From the NCBI RefSeq assembly GCF_026343955.1, contig NZ_JAPKNI010000005.1, positions 124,001 to 188,000 on the forward strand: a DNA stretch of 64,000 bases. The letters run 5' to 3'. Made by a program: the position numbers and the translations under genes. Positions 8,976-18,448 of the stretch are shown in pieces (positions within the stretch are counted from its first letter, which is position 1; the number at the start of each line of letters is the position of its first letter). The notes under the pieces are model-generated. The model made no database searches. It was not told the DNA's origin and saw only the letters and a program-made list of their open reading frames with translations. This DNA comes from Kaistia defluvii. GTDB lineage: Bacteria > Pseudomonadota > Alphaproteobacteria > Rhizobiales > Kaistiaceae.

Positions 8976-10025
8976 ATGGCAAGGATGGCTGGCGATCTGC
9001 TGAAGGCGTTTCAATCCCAGGCAGGCTCCTGCCGCAAGCTGGGCTCGCCCTTCACCGCCGAGATTTGCGAGATTCTTGCCGAGCATCTCGACGAGGCCAG
9101 CCGCTTCGGGAACAGGATTCTCAATTGGCCGGGCGATCCCTTCGCCGATGCCCTCGCGCTCCGCGCGGCGGCCGGTTTCCACGCCCTGAAGCGCGCCGGG
9201 ACGTCGATGAGCCTCACGGCTGCCTATCCCCCCAATCCGGTGGATCGGGCGGGGCTCACGGCGGTGCTTGTCGACGCCATCTGGTCGCATGATGATTTCC
9301 TGCATGACTGGCTCGACAGCCCGCCGCAGACCAATGAGGTCGCGCGCTCATCCGTGCTGATCGGCAGCGCCCTGCTACTTGCCCGCGCGTTCGGCCTGCC
9401 GCTGGACTGGCACGAGATCGGCGCCAGCATGGGCCTCAATCTCGGCTTCGACCGATACCGCTACGAATTCGGCGGCGACAGCTGGGGCGCTTCCGATTCG
9501 CCCGTGCTCGTCCGCTCGCAATGGCGCGGTGAGAATCCTGACACGAAAGGGGCGGTCGAATTGCGTAGCCGGGCGGGCTGCGACCTCAACCCGCTCGATC
9601 CGGGCCTGCCGTCCGATCGCGAGCGCCTGCTTGCCTATGTCTGGGCCGATCAGTCGGAGCGGCTAGAGCGCGCCAGCGCGGCGCTGGATGTGGCCGCCGC
9701 AGCGCCGTGGCGGGTCGAGAAGGCCGACGGGGCCGCCTGGGTCGCCAGGCATTTCTCCGCGCCGCCCCGCCCCGGCGCAGTCCGGGTCCTCGCCCACACC
9801 ATCGTCTGGCAATATTTGCCCGAAGCCACACGCGGGGCCATCACGGAGGCGATGGAGGGGGCGGGCGAGCGGGCAACGCCCGAAGCCCCCGTCGCGTGGC
9901 TGCGCATGGAGGCGGATGGTCGCGATACAGCCGGCGTCCGGCTCAAGCTTTGGCCCGGCGGAATCGACCGCGAGATCGCCCGTGCCGACTTTCATGGCCG
10001 CTTTGTCGAGTGGCACACGGATTAG
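8976..10025 (+). CDS. DUF2332 family protein
   Basis: This 349-residue protein is of the DUF2332 family. Recognisable parts are FRSQ-like LLKAFQSQAGSCRKLGSPFTAEICEILAEH-type N-terminal helix blocks, an EIGASMGLNLGFDRYRYEF stretch at about residues 148-166 that resembles the central family motif, and a C-terminal HGRFVEWH ending. The role is unknown; no catalytic site can be named from sequence alone. The ATG at 8976 follows GAGGA at good spacing and the gene begins 11 bp after the GFA gene, so the two are probably co-transcribed with xth. A 12-bp-armed inverted repeat follows 14 bp after its stop. Confidence 0.8.
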   Translation: MARMAGDLLKAFQSQAGSCRKLGSPFTAEICEILAEHLDEASRFGNRILNWPGDPFADALALRAAAGFHALKRAGTSMSLTAAYPPNPVDRAGLTAVLVDAIWSHDDFLHDWLDSPPQTNEVARSSVLIGSALLLARAFGLPLDWHEIGASMGLNLGFDRYRYEFGGDSWGASDSPVLVRSQWRGENPDTKGAVELRSRAGCDLNPLDPGLPSDRERLLAYVWADQSERLERASAALDVAAAAPWRVEKADGAAWVARHFSAPPRPGAVRVLAHTIVWQYLPEATRGAITEAMEGAGERATPEAPVAWLRMEADGRDTAGVRLKLWPGGIDREIARADFHGRFVEWHTD

Positions 10026-10038
10026 CGTGAGACCCTGA

Positions 10039-10089
10039 ACCCAACTGACATAACGCTGTCAGTTGGGTATGCCTATCCTGGCAGGATAG
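10039..10089 (+). promoter_or_regulatory. Two palindromes and candidate promoter of the ABM-like/YafY operon
   Basis: A perfect inverted repeat has 12-bp arms, ACCCAACTGACA (10039-10050) and TGTCAGTTGGGT (10057-10068), around a 6-bp spacer. A second, CTATCCTG (10073-10080) and CAGGATAG (10082-10089), is perfect around one base. A -35-like CTGACA at 10045-10050 and a -10-like TATGCC at 10068-10073 are spaced by 17 bp, so the first repeat covers the promoter. The downstream gene pair encodes a YafY-type regulator, which makes this a natural autoregulatory operator. No run of T follows, so it is not a standard terminator for the preceding gene. Confidence 0.55.
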
Positions 10090-10113
10090 ACACTGTCCCG
10101 CGAGGGTATCGCC

Positions 10114-10416
10114 ATGAACCGCAACGTTCTCGAAATCAGCTCCTACTCGCTGCTCGCGGGCGTTGACGAGCGCCAGTTCGTCCGCGCCGCCGACGACGCG
10201 ATGACCGTGCTTCGCCGCCAGCGTGGCTTCCTCGCCCGCAGTATCGCCCGAGCGGACGATGGCAGTTGGACCGAGATCGTGCATTGGCTTGACCGAGCCT
10301 CGGCCAGCGCCGCAAGCCAGCGACTGGCGGGCAATCCGGATGCCGCCGCCTTCGCCGCGCTGATCGACCGCCCCTCCTTCCAGAGCGGCTACTATCCCGT
10401 CGCCTACTCCGGCTGA
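10114..10416 (+). CDS. Small ABM-like (dimeric alpha/beta barrel) protein
   Basis: This 100-residue protein starts at an ATG preceded by GAGGG. The layout (beta strand, ADDAMTVLRRQRGFLARSIARADDGSWTEIVHWLDRASASAAS, then a helix ending in DAAAFAALID) resembles the antibiotic biosynthesis monooxygenase-like dimeric barrel fold, in which the W-x-E-I-V-H-W stretch forms a strand. The gene is followed after five bases by a YafY-type regulator. In many proteobacteria such small barrel proteins pair with WYL regulators, but neither ligand nor activity is known. The fold assignment is inferred from pattern only. Confidence 0.65.
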   Translation: MNRNVLEISSYSLLAGVDERQFVRAADDAMTVLRRQRGFLARSIARADDGSWTEIVHWLDRASASAASQRLAGNPDAAAFAALIDRPSFQSGYYPVAYSG

Positions 10417-10421
10417 CGGGT

Positions 10422-11129
10422 ATGCGGCGCGCCGATCGCCTGTTCGAAATCGTCCAGGTGCTGCGCGGCGCCCGCCTGCGCACGGCGCAGGAAATCGCAG
10501 ACAAGCTCGAAGTTTCGGTGCGCACCGTCTATCGCGATATCGACGCGCTGGTGGCGACCGGCGTGCCGATCGAGGGCGAGCGCGGCGTCGGCTACGTCCT
10601 GCGCGGAACCTTGCTGCTGCCGCCCCTCGCCTTCTCGCAGGCCGAACTGGAAGGACTGGCGCTAGGCGCTCGCTTCGTCGAGGCCTGGGCCGATCCGGAA
10701 CTCGCCGCCGTGGCCCGCGAAGCGCTGGTAAAGATCGATGCGGTACTGCCGGAGTCGCGCCGTGGCGAGATCTGGCGGGATGCGGTGCTGGTCAATTCCC
10801 CGGCCCTGATCGGCGCCGCCAACACCCAACTCGCCCTTTTCCGCAAGGCGATCCGGCAAAAGCGCAAGATGCATCTGCGCTATCGCAGCGCCAGCGAGGC
10901 CCTGACCGGGCGCACGATCCGCCCGCTGGCAATCGAGGCCTGGGGCCATGCCTGGACGGCGACGGCATGGTGCGAATTGCGCGAGGATTTCCGCATGTTC
11001 CGGCTCGACCGCATCGTCGAAGCGATTCTGCTCGAAGAGGCCTTCAAGCCAGAGAAGGGCCGGACCCTCGCTGACTACATGAAGCGGCTCAGCGAGGAGC
11101 AAACGGCAAAGGCCGCGCCGCCCGTCTGA
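10422..11129 (+). CDS. YafY/WYL-family transcriptional regulator
   Basis: This 235-residue DeoR-like regulator has an N-terminal HTH (residues 1-55, RTAQEIADKLEVSVRTVYRD with the typical DIDAL continuation) followed by a WYL-type ligand-sensing domain (about residues 130-215, KMHLRYRSASEALTGRTIRPL, then WTATAWCELREDFRMFRLDRI). The signature tryptophan-tyrosine-leucine is replaced by WTATAW, common in this branch. It starts five bases after the small barrel gene, so the two form one operon. The palindromes at 10039-10089 are its likely operator, an inference from position. The gene runs convergent to era, with a terminator between them. Confidence 0.9.
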   Translation: MRRADRLFEIVQVLRGARLRTAQEIADKLEVSVRTVYRDIDALVATGVPIEGERGVGYVLRGTLLLPPLAFSQAELEGLALGARFVEAWADPELAAVAREALVKIDAVLPESRRGEIWRDAVLVNSPALIGAANTQLALFRKAIRQKRKMHLRYRSASEALTGRTIRPLAIEAWGHAWTATAWCELREDFRMFRLDRIVEAILLEEAFKPEKGRTLADYMKRLSEEQTAKAAPPV

Positions 11130-11164
11130 AAAACCATCGGAGCGAACCCAGGGCCGCTCCGATG
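11129..11164 (-). terminator. Rho-independent terminator of the rnc-era operon
   Basis: Arms CATCGGAGCG (11135-11144) and CGCTCCGATG (11155-11164) pair perfectly around a 10-base loop. Read leftward, the stem is followed by GTTTTT (11134-11129), so it fits termination after era. The U-tract overlaps the stop of the convergent regulator gene. Confidence 0.75.
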
Positions 11165-11175
11165 TCGAAAGACGT

Positions 11176-12099
11176 CTAGCGCGGGAATTCGATTCCCATC
11201 TCGCGATAGCGCTCGGGATCGTCGCCCCAGTTCTCGCGAACCTTGACGAACAGGAACAGGTGGACGGGCCGCTCGGCCATTTCCTGGATCTCGGTGCGGG
11301 CCGCCATCGAGATCCCCTTGATCGTCTCGCCCTTGTGGCCGATCACGATCTTCTTCTGGCTCTCGCGCTCGACATAGATCGTCTGCTCGATGCGGGTCGA
11401 ACCATCCGCCTGATCCTTCCAGAGTTCCGTTTCCACGGTCGACTGGTAGGGCAGCTCGTCATGCAGGCGCAGGAACATCTTTTCGCGCGTGATCTCGGCC
11501 GCCAGCGCGCGCATCGGCAGGTCGGAGATCTGGTCTTCGGGATAGAGCCAGGGACCCAACGGCACGCGGCCGGCGAGATAGGTCATCAGGTCCTTGCAGC
11601 CATGCCCCTTGAGCGCCGAGATCATGAAAGTCTGCTCGAACTTCACGGTCGCATTGGCCTTGGCGGACATCTCCAGCAGCGAGGTGTGCGGGACCGTGTC
11701 GATCTTGTTGATGACGAGGATCTTGGGACCCTTGATGGCCGCCACCTTGTCGAGGATCTGGGCGGTCTCGCCCTTGTTGCTGCGCTCGGCGTCGATCAGG
11801 ACGGCGATCAGGTCGGCATCCTTGGCGCCGCCCCAGGCTGTTTCCACCATGGCGCGGTCGAGCCGGCGCTTCGGCTGGAAGATGCCGGGCGTGTCGACGA
11901 AGATGATCTGCGAGGCGCCTTCGAGCGCGATGCCGCGCATGATCGCGCGCGTCGTCTGCACCTTGTGGGTGACGATCGAGATCTTCGTGCCCACGAGCTG
12001 GTTGAGGAGCGTCGACTTGCCGGCGTTCGGCGCGCCAATCAGCGCGACAAACCCGCAGCGGGTCTGTGTCTCCTCGGAATTCACCAGATCAGACGCCAT
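11176..12099 (-). CDS. era: GTPase Era
   Basis: This 307-residue GTPase assists 16S rRNA maturation and 30S assembly. The G1 loop GAPNAGKST is at about residues 22-30, DTPG follows, and NKID appears at about 130; the C-terminal KH domain includes ERESQKKIVIGHKGETIK. The start at 12099 gives MASDLVNSEE and overlaps the end of rnc by 11 bp, which implies translational coupling. A longer frame upstream is only the shadow of rnc in another frame. Era is last in the lepB-rnc-era unit and is followed by a terminator. Confidence 0.97.
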   Translation of the reverse strand: MASDLVNSEETQTRCGFVALIGAPNAGKSTLLNQLVGTKISIVTHKVQTTRAIMRGIALEGASQIIFVDTPGIFQPKRRLDRAMVETAWGGAKDADLIAVLIDAERSNKGETAQILDKVAAIKGPKILVINKIDTVPHTSLLEMSAKANATVKFEQTFMISALKGHGCKDLMTYLAGRVPLGPWLYPEDQISDLPMRALAAEITREKMFLRLHDELPYQSTVETELWKDQADGSTRIEQTIYVERESQKKIVIGHKGETIKGISMAARTEIQEMAERPVHLFLFVKVRENWGDDPERYREMGIEFPR

Positions 12100-12805
12100 G
12101 CGTTTCTTCTCTCCATACGCCTTGGGCCAGCAGCACGGACGTCGCCGCCTTCTGCTCCGCCTCGCGCCTTGAACGGCCAGAACCGAGGACAACCGGCATG
12201 CCCTCGATCTTCACTTCAACGGTAAATAGGGGAGCGTGGTCCGGTCCGCTCCGCTCTGCGATTTCATATTTGGGCGCCGCGAGGCCTCGACCCTGCACCC
12301 ATTCCTGCAGCGTCGTCTTGGCGTCCCGAAGCGGGCCCGTCCAGTTCAGCATACGCTTGCGCCAGTGGCTGTCGATGAAAGCCTGCGCCGCCGGCAGCCC
12401 GCCATCGACGAAGATCGCGCCGATCACCGCCTCGCAGACATCGCCGAGGATCGCCGCCTTGCGCCGGCCTCCCGACTGGACCTCGCCCCCGCCCAGATGG
12501 ATCCAGCGGCCGAGATCGATATCGACCGCCACCTCGGCGCAGCTTTCATTGCGGACCAGGCCGGTGAGCCGGCGCGCCAGTTCGCCTTCGTCCGCATCGG
12601 GAAACGAGGCCAGCAGCATGTCCGCGATGACGAGCGCCAGAACACGATCGCCGAGAAACTCCAGGCGCTGATAGCTCGCGCCCTGCGCCAGATGGCTCTC
12701 CGCGACGGCGCTCGCATGCGTCAAGGCTCGAACCAGATGGCCGCGGTCGGTAAACCGGTGGCCGATCGTATCCTCGAGACGCTGCAACGGTTCTTCGGAA
12801 GCCAA
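12089..12805 (-). CDS. rnc: Ribonuclease III
   Basis: This 238-residue double-strand-specific endoribonuclease processes rRNA precursors. The signature YQRLEFLGDRVLALVIAD is at about residues 45-62 and carries the catalytic acidic residues; a second acidic site is in AILGDVCEAVIGAIFVDGG. The C-terminal dsRNA-binding domain (about 160-230) includes the GSGRSRREAEQKAA helix. It starts 2 bp after lepB ends and overlaps era by 11 bp, as is typical of the lepB-rnc-era operon. Confidence 0.97.
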   Translation of the reverse strand: MASEEPLQRLEDTIGHRFTDRGHLVRALTHASAVAESHLAQGASYQRLEFLGDRVLALVIADMLLASFPDADEGELARRLTGLVRNESCAEVAVDIDLGRWIHLGGGEVQSGGRRKAAILGDVCEAVIGAIFVDGGLPAAQAFIDSHWRKRMLNWTGPLRDAKTTLQEWVQGRGLAAPKYEIAERSGPDHAPLFTVEVKIEGMPVVLGSGRSRREAEQKAATSVLLAQGVWREETHGV

Positions 12806-12807
12806 GC

Positions 12808-13563
12808 TCAGATCACCTTGAATAGACGGTCAAAACGAACGGTCCAGGGCCATTTCCAGAATTGCCAGGCCTGGGCGCCCTCATCGACGGAGAAGAACAC
12901 CATGCCGGCGCGACCGACGAAGTTCTCGAAGGGGACATAGCCGACCGCGCCCAGTACACGACTATCCGTCGAGTTGTCGCGGTTGTCTCCCATCATAAAG
13001 TAGTGATCGGGCGGCACTTCATAGACCGGCGTATCGTCGGAGAAACTACGCGGATCGAGGTCCAGCACGGTATAGCTCACACCGTTTGGAAGCGTTTCCT
13101 TGTAACGCGGAACGTGGGTCTCGGTTCCGAACTCGTCCTTGGTGACGTAATCGTCGATCTTTTCCTTCGGCACCGGCGTGCCGTTGATCTGCAGGACCCC
13201 GCCAATCATCTGGATCTTGTCGCCCGGCAGGCCGATCACCCGCTTGATATAGTCGACGGAGGGATCGCGCGGGAGCTTGAACACGGCGACATCGCCGCGC
13301 TCGGGCGGCGTCGCCCAGATGCGGCCGGAGAACAGGTCCGGCGCGAAGGGGATCGAGTATTTGCTATAGCCATAGGCGTATTTCGAGACGAACAGATAGT
13401 CGCCGACCAGCAGGGTCGACTTCATCGATCCCGAGGGAATATTGAATGGCTGGAACAGGAAGGTTCGGACGATAAGCGCCAGGATGAGCGCATTGATGAC
13501 GATCTTGACGGTCTCACCCGTGCCGCCGCGCTCGGCCTTGTATTTTTCGCCCGCCACGCTCAT
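12808..13563 (-). CDS. lepB: Signal peptidase I
   Basis: This 251-residue type I signal peptidase removes signal peptides from exported proteins at the inner membrane. One N-terminal transmembrane helix spans about residues 18-38. The catalytic serine is S46 in IPSGSM and the general base is K107 in DYIKRVIGLPGD. The GDNRDNSTDSR box is intact near residue 195. The single TM segment is normal for alphaproteobacteria. A 158-bp gap separates it from acpS, so it may carry its own promoter as well as reading through from upstream. Confidence 0.96.
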   Translation of the reverse strand: MSVAGEKYKAERGGTGETVKIVINALILALIVRTFLFQPFNIPSGSMKSTLLVGDYLFVSKYAYGYSKYSIPFAPDLFSGRIWATPPERGDVAVFKLPRDPSVDYIKRVIGLPGDKIQMIGGVLQINGTPVPKEKIDDYVTKDEFGTETHVPRYKETLPNGVSYTVLDLDPRSFSDDTPVYEVPPDHYFMMGDNRDNSTDSRVLGAVGYVPFENFVGRAGMVFFSVDEGAQAWQFWKWPWTVRFDRLFKVI

Positions 13564-13721
13564 GCGTCCTTCCGATCCGTCTCATTTGCAGTTCGCCGTC
13601 TGGCGGAGGTTGGTTCATACCGAGTCGGCGGCATCTGCGCAACGCGCGGCCCCGCCTCGCTTCCAAATTGCATGCACAGTATCGTACGGCGCCCTTGGAG
13701 GCGCCCGAACCGCGCCCGAAA

Positions 13722-14126
13722 TCATGCGGGATCGGGCAAGGCTTCGATGATCACGAAGGCCTGCGCCAACGGATAATCATCCGTGATGGTCAGGTGAATC
13801 GCGGCGTGGTGATTTGCCGGCATCATCTTCTCCAGCTGCGCGGCCGCGCCGCCCGTCAGCGCCATGGTCGGCTTGCCGCTGGGCAGGTTGACGACGCCCA
13901 TGTCGCGCCAGAAGACGCCATGGTTGAGACCGGTGCCGAGCGCCTTGGAGCACGCCTCCTTGGCGGCGAAGCGCTTGGCATAGGAGGCGGCGCGCTCGGC
14001 GCGGCGATCAGACTTCTTCTGCTCGATTTCCGTGAACACGCGCTCGGTGAAACGCGCGCCAAACCGCTCCAGCGTCTTCTCGACCCGACGGATATCGATC
14101 AGGTCGCTGCCGAGGCCCAGGATCAT
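13722..14126 (-). CDS. acpS: Holo-[acyl-carrier-protein] synthase
   Basis: This 134-residue enzyme transfers phosphopantetheine from CoA to acyl carrier protein. The N-terminal [20 protein letters not shown] contains the conserved metal-binding Asp, and the second signature [15 protein letters not shown] carries the conserved Glu and Lys. Family length is normal. The ATG overlaps the pdxJ stop by 4 bp (ATGA), a pdxJ-acpS order typical of proteobacteria. Confidence 0.96.
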   Translation of the reverse strand: MILGLGSDLIDIRRVEKTLERFGARFTERVFTEIEQKKSDRRAERAASYAKRFAAKEACSKALGTGLNHGVFWRDMGVVNLPSGKPTMALTGGAAAQLEKMMPANHHAAIHLTITDDYPLAQAFVIIEALPDPA

Positions 14127-14920
14127 GACCGCGCCTCCGCCGCCTCGCGCCCCTCATCCATAAGCGTGCGCATGGTGCGGATCGACTGTTCCAGCCCGAC
14201 GAACACCGCCTCGCCGATCAGGAAATGACCGATGTTCAGTTCGCGGATGACCGGGATGGCTGCGATCGGCTTGACCGTGTCGTAGTTCAACCCATGCCCT
14301 GCATGGATCTCGATCCCGAACCTGGCGCCGTAATGCGCCGCGTCCTCGATCCGGGCCCGCTCCCGCTCGAATGCCTCGGGCCCTTCCAGGAAGGCCTCGC
14401 AATAGGTGCCGGTATGCAGCTCCACCACCGGCGCGCCCAGCGCCAGCGCCGCGTCGATCTGCTGCCGGTCGGCGGCGATGAACAGCGACACGCGGATCCT
14501 TGCCGCGTTGAGTTCGCGGACCAGGGGCACGAGATGCGCGAGCTGCCCGGCGGCATCCAGCCCGCCTTCGGTCGTCCGCTCCTCGCGCCGTTCCGGCACC
14601 AGGCAGACGGCATGCGGCTGCACACGAAGGGCGATATCGACCATTTCGCGCGTCGCAGCCATCTCGAAATTGAGCGGCAGGGCGATCTCGGCGCGCAGAC
14701 GATCGATATCGCTGTCGATGATGTGGCGCCGGTCCTCGCGCAAATGGGCCGTGATGCCGTCGGCGCCGGCCGCAGCCGCGATGACTGCCGCGCGCACGGG
14801 ATCGGGATGCGCCCCGCCGCGCGCATTGCGGATGGTGGCGACGTGGTCGACGTTGATCCCAAGGCGCAGTTCATTGCGGACAGTCACGGCGTAATTCCCC
14901 TCACTCGATGCGGTCATCAC
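14123..14920 (-). CDS. pdxJ: Pyridoxine 5'-phosphate synthase
   Basis: PdxJ condenses 1-deoxyxylulose 5-phosphate with 3-amino-2-oxopropyl phosphate to make pyridoxine 5'-phosphate in the DXP-dependent B6 route. Family blocks are [19 protein letters not shown] near the N-terminus, [26 protein letters not shown] and the [12 protein letters not shown] phosphate site. Two starts are possible. The ATG at 14920 overlaps the DUF2062 stop as ATGA and gives 265 residues. A GTG at 14887 is preceded by GAGGGG and gives the usual short family N-terminus. I list the longer form but favour neither strongly. It overlaps acpS by 4 bp. Confidence 0.95.
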   Translation of the reverse strand: MMTASSEGNYAVTVRNELRLGINVDHVATIRNARGGAHPDPVRAAVIAAAAGADGITAHLREDRRHIIDSDIDRLRAEIALPLNFEMAATREMVDIALRVQPHAVCLVPERREERTTEGGLDAAGQLAHLVPLVRELNAARIRVSLFIAADRQQIDAALALGAPVVELHTGTYCEAFLEGPEAFERERARIEDAAHYGARFGIEIHAGHGLNYDTVKPIAAIPVIRELNIGHFLIGEAVFVGLEQSIRTMRTLMDEGREAAEARS

Positions 14921-15483
14921 TTACCATGCAGTGCGCCGCGCCGCACCGCAAAGCGCTGGCGGCGCGACGACTGGAAACTCTGCGCCGCGATATAGACCAG
15001 AACATAGGAAAGCCCGCCGAACACCAAGGCGAGCGGCACCGCACCGACCAGCATAGGCTCGATGATCGGCCAGATCTCGCGCCAGGATTCGGTCAGCAGC
15101 TTATGGCGGAGATCGTGGAAATCGAGTTGCTCGGGCGCCATGCCGAACCAGCCGAGGACCAGGCTCCCCGTCTCGTAGGTGCCGACCCAGATCAGCGGAA
15201 AGGTCAACGGGTTGCCGATCGTGGTGCCAAGGACCGCGGCGAGCACATTGCCCCGGACGAGGAAGGCGACGACGAAGCAGAGCAGGTAGTGAAAGCCGAT
15301 GAACGGCGTCATCGCCAGCGCCACGCCGGAGGCAAAGCCGGCCGCGATGGAATGCGGCGAGCCGGACAGGCGCAGCAGCCGCTTGCCATAGTATCGAAGC
15401 GCTCGGGACCAGCCGCCCTTCGGCCACATGAAGTGGTTCAGCTTCTGATGAAACTTGAGCGGGCGGCGGCGGCGGAAGAGCAT
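14917..15483 (-). CDS. DUF2062 membrane protein
   Basis: This 188-residue inner-membrane protein is of the DUF2062 family. A basic N-terminus is followed by helices at about residues 45-95 ([21 protein letters not shown], with [14 protein letters not shown] further on) and a last pair at about 145-170. The GNPLT motif is the family hallmark. Function is unknown. It sits between pyrE and pdxJ, ending in an ATGA overlap with pdxJ, so it belongs to the same leftward transcript, a placement common in Hyphomicrobiales. Confidence 0.88.
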   Translation of the reverse strand: MLFRRRRPLKFHQKLNHFMWPKGGWSRALRYYGKRLLRLSGSPHSIAAGFASGVALAMTPFIGFHYLLCFVVAFLVRGNVLAAVLGTTIGNPLTFPLIWVGTYETGSLVLGWFGMAPEQLDFHDLRHKLLTESWREIWPIIEPMLVGAVPLALVFGGLSYVLVYIAAQSFQSSRRQRFAVRRGALHGK

Positions 15484-15499
15484 GATGGGGGCTTCGGCC

Positions 15500-16078
15500 T
15501 CAGGCCAGGCTGCGGCTGCCGGGCTTGACGGGCGGAATGGCGGCGAGTTCCGGGGGCAACTGATCGACCGGATAGGCCGGCACCTTGTAGCGGGTCAGCG
15601 AAATCAGCGGCACGCCGACCTCGGCCTCCCCGTCCGAACGATCGATCAGGCAGGCGGCGGCGACGACATCGCCGCCAATGGCACGGATCGCGGTGATGGT
15701 CTCGCGGATCGAGAGGCCAGTGCTGACGATGTCCTCGACAACGAGAATCCTGGCATTGGCGGGCAGTTCGAAACGGCGCAGGCGGAATTCGCCCTGCTCG
15801 CGCTCCACCCACATGGCGGGCACGCCCAGATGGCGCGCGGTCTCATAGCCGGGGATCAGGCCGCCCAAAGCCGGCGACACGACGAGATCGAATGCGACGC
15901 CCGATTCCCGGATCTTCTCGGCCAGCGCCCTGCACAGCCGCTCGGTCCGGTCCGGATACATGAAGACCCGCGCCTTCTGCAGGAAGATCGGGCTGCGCAG
16001 GCCGGAACTCAGGATGAAGTGCCCCTCGAGCAGGGCGCCGGATTCGCGGAAGACGTCGAGGATTTCGGCTTGGTTCAT
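15500..16078 (-). CDS. pyrE: Orotate phosphoribosyltransferase
   Basis: This 192-residue enzyme makes orotidine 5'-phosphate from orotate and PRPP in pyrimidine synthesis. The PRPP loop is seen as [18 protein letters not shown] at about residues 110-127. The N-terminal block [24 protein letters not shown] is typical of the family. The ATG at 16078 gives [10 protein letters not shown]; a start 16 codons earlier would overlap rsh but adds residues unlike the family. It lies 40 bp after rsh and 16 bp before the DUF2062 gene. Confidence 0.95.
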   Translation of the reverse strand: MNQAEILDVFRESGALLEGHFILSSGLRSPIFLQKARVFMYPDRTERLCRALAEKIRESGVAFDLVVSPALGGLIPGYETARHLGVPAMWVEREQGEFRLRRFELPANARILVVEDIVSTGLSIRETITAIRAIGGDVVAAACLIDRSDGEAEVGVPLISLTRYKVPAYPVDQLPPELAAIPPVKPGSRSLA

Positions 16079-16118
16079 TCGGTGTCCAGTCCAGGTCCAG
16101 TCGTTGCGATCATCGGCG

Positions 16119-18326
16119 TCAGGCATTCACGCGGCTTGCCGCGCTGACGACGTGACGCTCGCGGAGATCGCTCAGGAGGCGGTTGAGGTGCTTGAGGTCC
16201 CATACTTCCAGATCGATGGCCAGTTCCGAAAAGTCCGGCGCGCTCTTCACGATCCGCAGGTTCGAGATGTTGCCGTCATTGTCGGCGATGATCTGGGCGA
16301 TCTGCGCCAGCGTGCCGGGCTCGTTGATCGCCGTCACCTCGATGCGGGCCGGGAAGCGCTCGCGATTGGCCGCGTCGATATCCCAGCGCACGTCCAGCCA
16401 GCGATCCGGCTCGTCGTCGAAATCCTTCAGGGCCGGCGACTGGATCGGATAGATGGTGATCCCCTCGCCCGGCGTCATGATGCCGACGATCCGGTCGCCC
16501 GGGACCGCTCCGGCTTCCGGCGCGAAGCGAACCGGCATGTCGCCGTGCAGGCCGCGGATCGGGATGGCCGGCAACTCGGCCTGGGTTTCCCCGTTCGGCA
16601 CGCGGAACATCATGCCGGAGCCCTTCTTGAGGCCGAACCAGCCGGGCTCGCCGCCCATGCCGTTGCCGCCCTTGGGCACGGCGGCGCGCTCTTCCTTGTG
16701 ATCGGGATAGACGGCCTTCAGCACATTGACGGACGGAATCTCGCCCCGCCCGACGGAGGCCAGCATGTCCTCGATGTTCTGCTGGGCCAGGCGCGGCAGC
16801 GCGGCCTTCAGGCGATCCTCCGAGAAGTCGCGCCCGGCCCGCTCGAAGGCGCGCTCGACGATCTTGCGGCCAAGGCCGGCATATTGCTTGCGGATCGCGG
16901 TACGGGCGGCGCGGCGGATCGAGGCACGCGCCTTTCCGGTGATGGCGATCGATTCCCAGGCCGGCGGCGGCACCTGCGCCTTGGAACAGATGATCTCGAC
17001 CTCGTCGCCATTATGCAGCTCGGTGGTCAAGGGCATCATCCGGCCGTTGATCTTGCAGCCCACGCAGGTATCGCCGATGTCCGTGTGCACCGCATAGGCG
17101 AAGTCGATCGGCGTCGCGCCGCGCGGCAGAGCGATCAGTCGCCCCTTCGGCGTGAAGCAGAACACCTGGTCGTGGAACAGCTCGAGCTTGGTGTTCTCGA
17201 GGAACTCTTCCGGCGTATCGCCTTCGGCCAGCATCTCGACGGTGCGGCGCAGCCAGGTATAGGCGCGGCTCTCGTCGGAGAGATTGCCGTTGCCCTTGTC
17301 CTTGTAGAGCGCATGCGCGGCGATACCGTATTCGGCGACGTCATCCATCTCGCGCGTGCGGATCTGCAGTTCCACGCGCTGGCGGCCGGGGCCGACCACG
17401 GTGGTGTGGATCGAGCGGTAGTCGTTCTGCTTCGGCGTCGAGATATAGTCCTTGAACCGGCCGGGCACGGTCGGCCAGGTCGTATGGACGATGCCAAGCG
17501 CCGCGTAGCATTCCGCCGTCGTCTCGAGAATGACGCGGAAGCCGATAATGTCGGAAAGCTGCTCGAACGAAATCGCCTTGCGTTCCATCTTCCGGAAAAT
17601 GGAATAGGGACGCTTGGTGCGGCCAAAGACCTTGGCCTTCATGCCGTGCTTCTCGAGCTTTTCGCGCAGGTCCTTCTCGATCGCCTCGATCAGGCTTTCG
17701 TTGCGGGTGCGCACCTCGGCGAGCCGGCTGGTGACGGCGAGATGCGCTTCCGGATTGACGACCGCGAAGGCGAGCTCTTCCAGCTCCTCGCGCATGTCGT
17801 GCATGCCCATGCGGCCGGCCAGCGGCGCATAGATCTCCAGAGTTTCCTCGGCGATCCGGCCGCGCTTCTCCTCCGGCATGAAGTGGAGCGTGCGCATGTT
17901 GTGAAGCCGGTCGGCCAGCTTCACCAGCAGCACGCGCACATCTTCCGAGATGGCGAGCAGGAGCTTGCGGAAATTCTCGGCCTGGGCAGCCTTCTTGGTC
18001 ACCAGGTCGAGGCGCTTGATCTTGGTGAGACCCTCGACCAGCCGGCCGATATCCTCGCCGAACATGCCGTCGATTTCGGAGCGCGTCGCGTCCGTGTCCT
18101 CAATGGTGTCATGCAGCAGCGCCACGGCGATGGTGGCATCGTCGAGCTTCAGATCGGTGAGGATGCCGGCGACTTCGAGCGGATGCGAGAAGTAGGGATC
18201 GCCATTGGCGCGCCGCTGCGAGCCATGCTTCTGCATGGCATAGACATAGGCCTTGTTCAAAAGCCCCTCGTCGGCCTGCGGATTGTACCGCTGGACCCGC
18301 TCGAGGAGTTCATACTGGCGCATCAT
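16119..18326 (-). CDS. rsh: Bifunctional (p)ppGpp synthetase/hydrolase Rsh
   Basis: This 735-residue RelA/SpoT homologue makes and degrades the stringent-response alarmone. The N-terminal HD hydrolase domain is intact ([11 protein letters not shown], then LLHDTIEDT at about residues 70-78). The synthetase domain follows, with [13 protein letters not shown] and [17 protein letters not shown] around 240-310. A TGS domain (about 390-450) and a C-terminal ACT domain (about 660-730) complete the long form. Alphaproteobacteria usually have only this one long enzyme. It lies 122 bp after rpoZ and before pyrE, a conserved rpoZ-rsh linkage. Confidence 0.97.
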   Translation of the reverse strand: MMRQYELLERVQRYNPQADEGLLNKAYVYAMQKHGSQRRANGDPYFSHPLEVAGILTDLKLDDATIAVALLHDTIEDTDATRSEIDGMFGEDIGRLVEGLTKIKRLDLVTKKAAQAENFRKLLLAISEDVRVLLVKLADRLHNMRTLHFMPEEKRGRIAEETLEIYAPLAGRMGMHDMREELEELAFAVVNPEAHLAVTSRLAEVRTRNESLIEAIEKDLREKLEKHGMKAKVFGRTKRPYSIFRKMERKAISFEQLSDIIGFRVILETTAECYAALGIVHTTWPTVPGRFKDYISTPKQNDYRSIHTTVVGPGRQRVELQIRTREMDDVAEYGIAAHALYKDKGNGNLSDESRAYTWLRRTVEMLAEGDTPEEFLENTKLELFHDQVFCFTPKGRLIALPRGATPIDFAYAVHTDIGDTCVGCKINGRMMPLTTELHNGDEVEIICSKAQVPPPAWESIAITGKARASIRRAARTAIRKQYAGLGRKIVERAFERAGRDFSEDRLKAALPRLAQQNIEDMLASVGRGEIPSVNVLKAVYPDHKEERAAVPKGGNGMGGEPGWFGLKKGSGMMFRVPNGETQAELPAIPIRGLHGDMPVRFAPEAGAVPGDRIVGIMTPGEGITIYPIQSPALKDFDDEPDRWLDVRWDIDAANRERFPARIEVTAINEPGTLAQIAQIIADNDGNISNLRIVKSAPDFSELAIDLEVWDLKHLNRLLSDLRERHVVSAASRVNA

Positions 18327-18403
18327 GGCGCTATTTCCGAAGGCACGCGAATAGGCCGGGAATGACCCGGCCGGATGGCTACCCTTTCATATAGGATAGC
18401 GAG

Positions 18404-18433
18404 CGCGGCCAAACGACAAGCGGTTTGGCCGCG
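18404..18433. promoter_or_regulatory. Stable hairpin between rpoZ and rsh
   Basis: Perfect 11-bp arms CGCGGCCAAAC (18404-18414) and GTTTGGCCGCG (18423-18433) flank an 8-base loop. It lies just after the rpoZ stop in the rpoZ-to-rsh direction. There is no U-tract on either strand, so it may be an attenuator or a transcript-stabilising stem rather than a full terminator. Confidence 0.5.
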
Positions 18434-18448
18434 GCGCGACGTTGTGCC

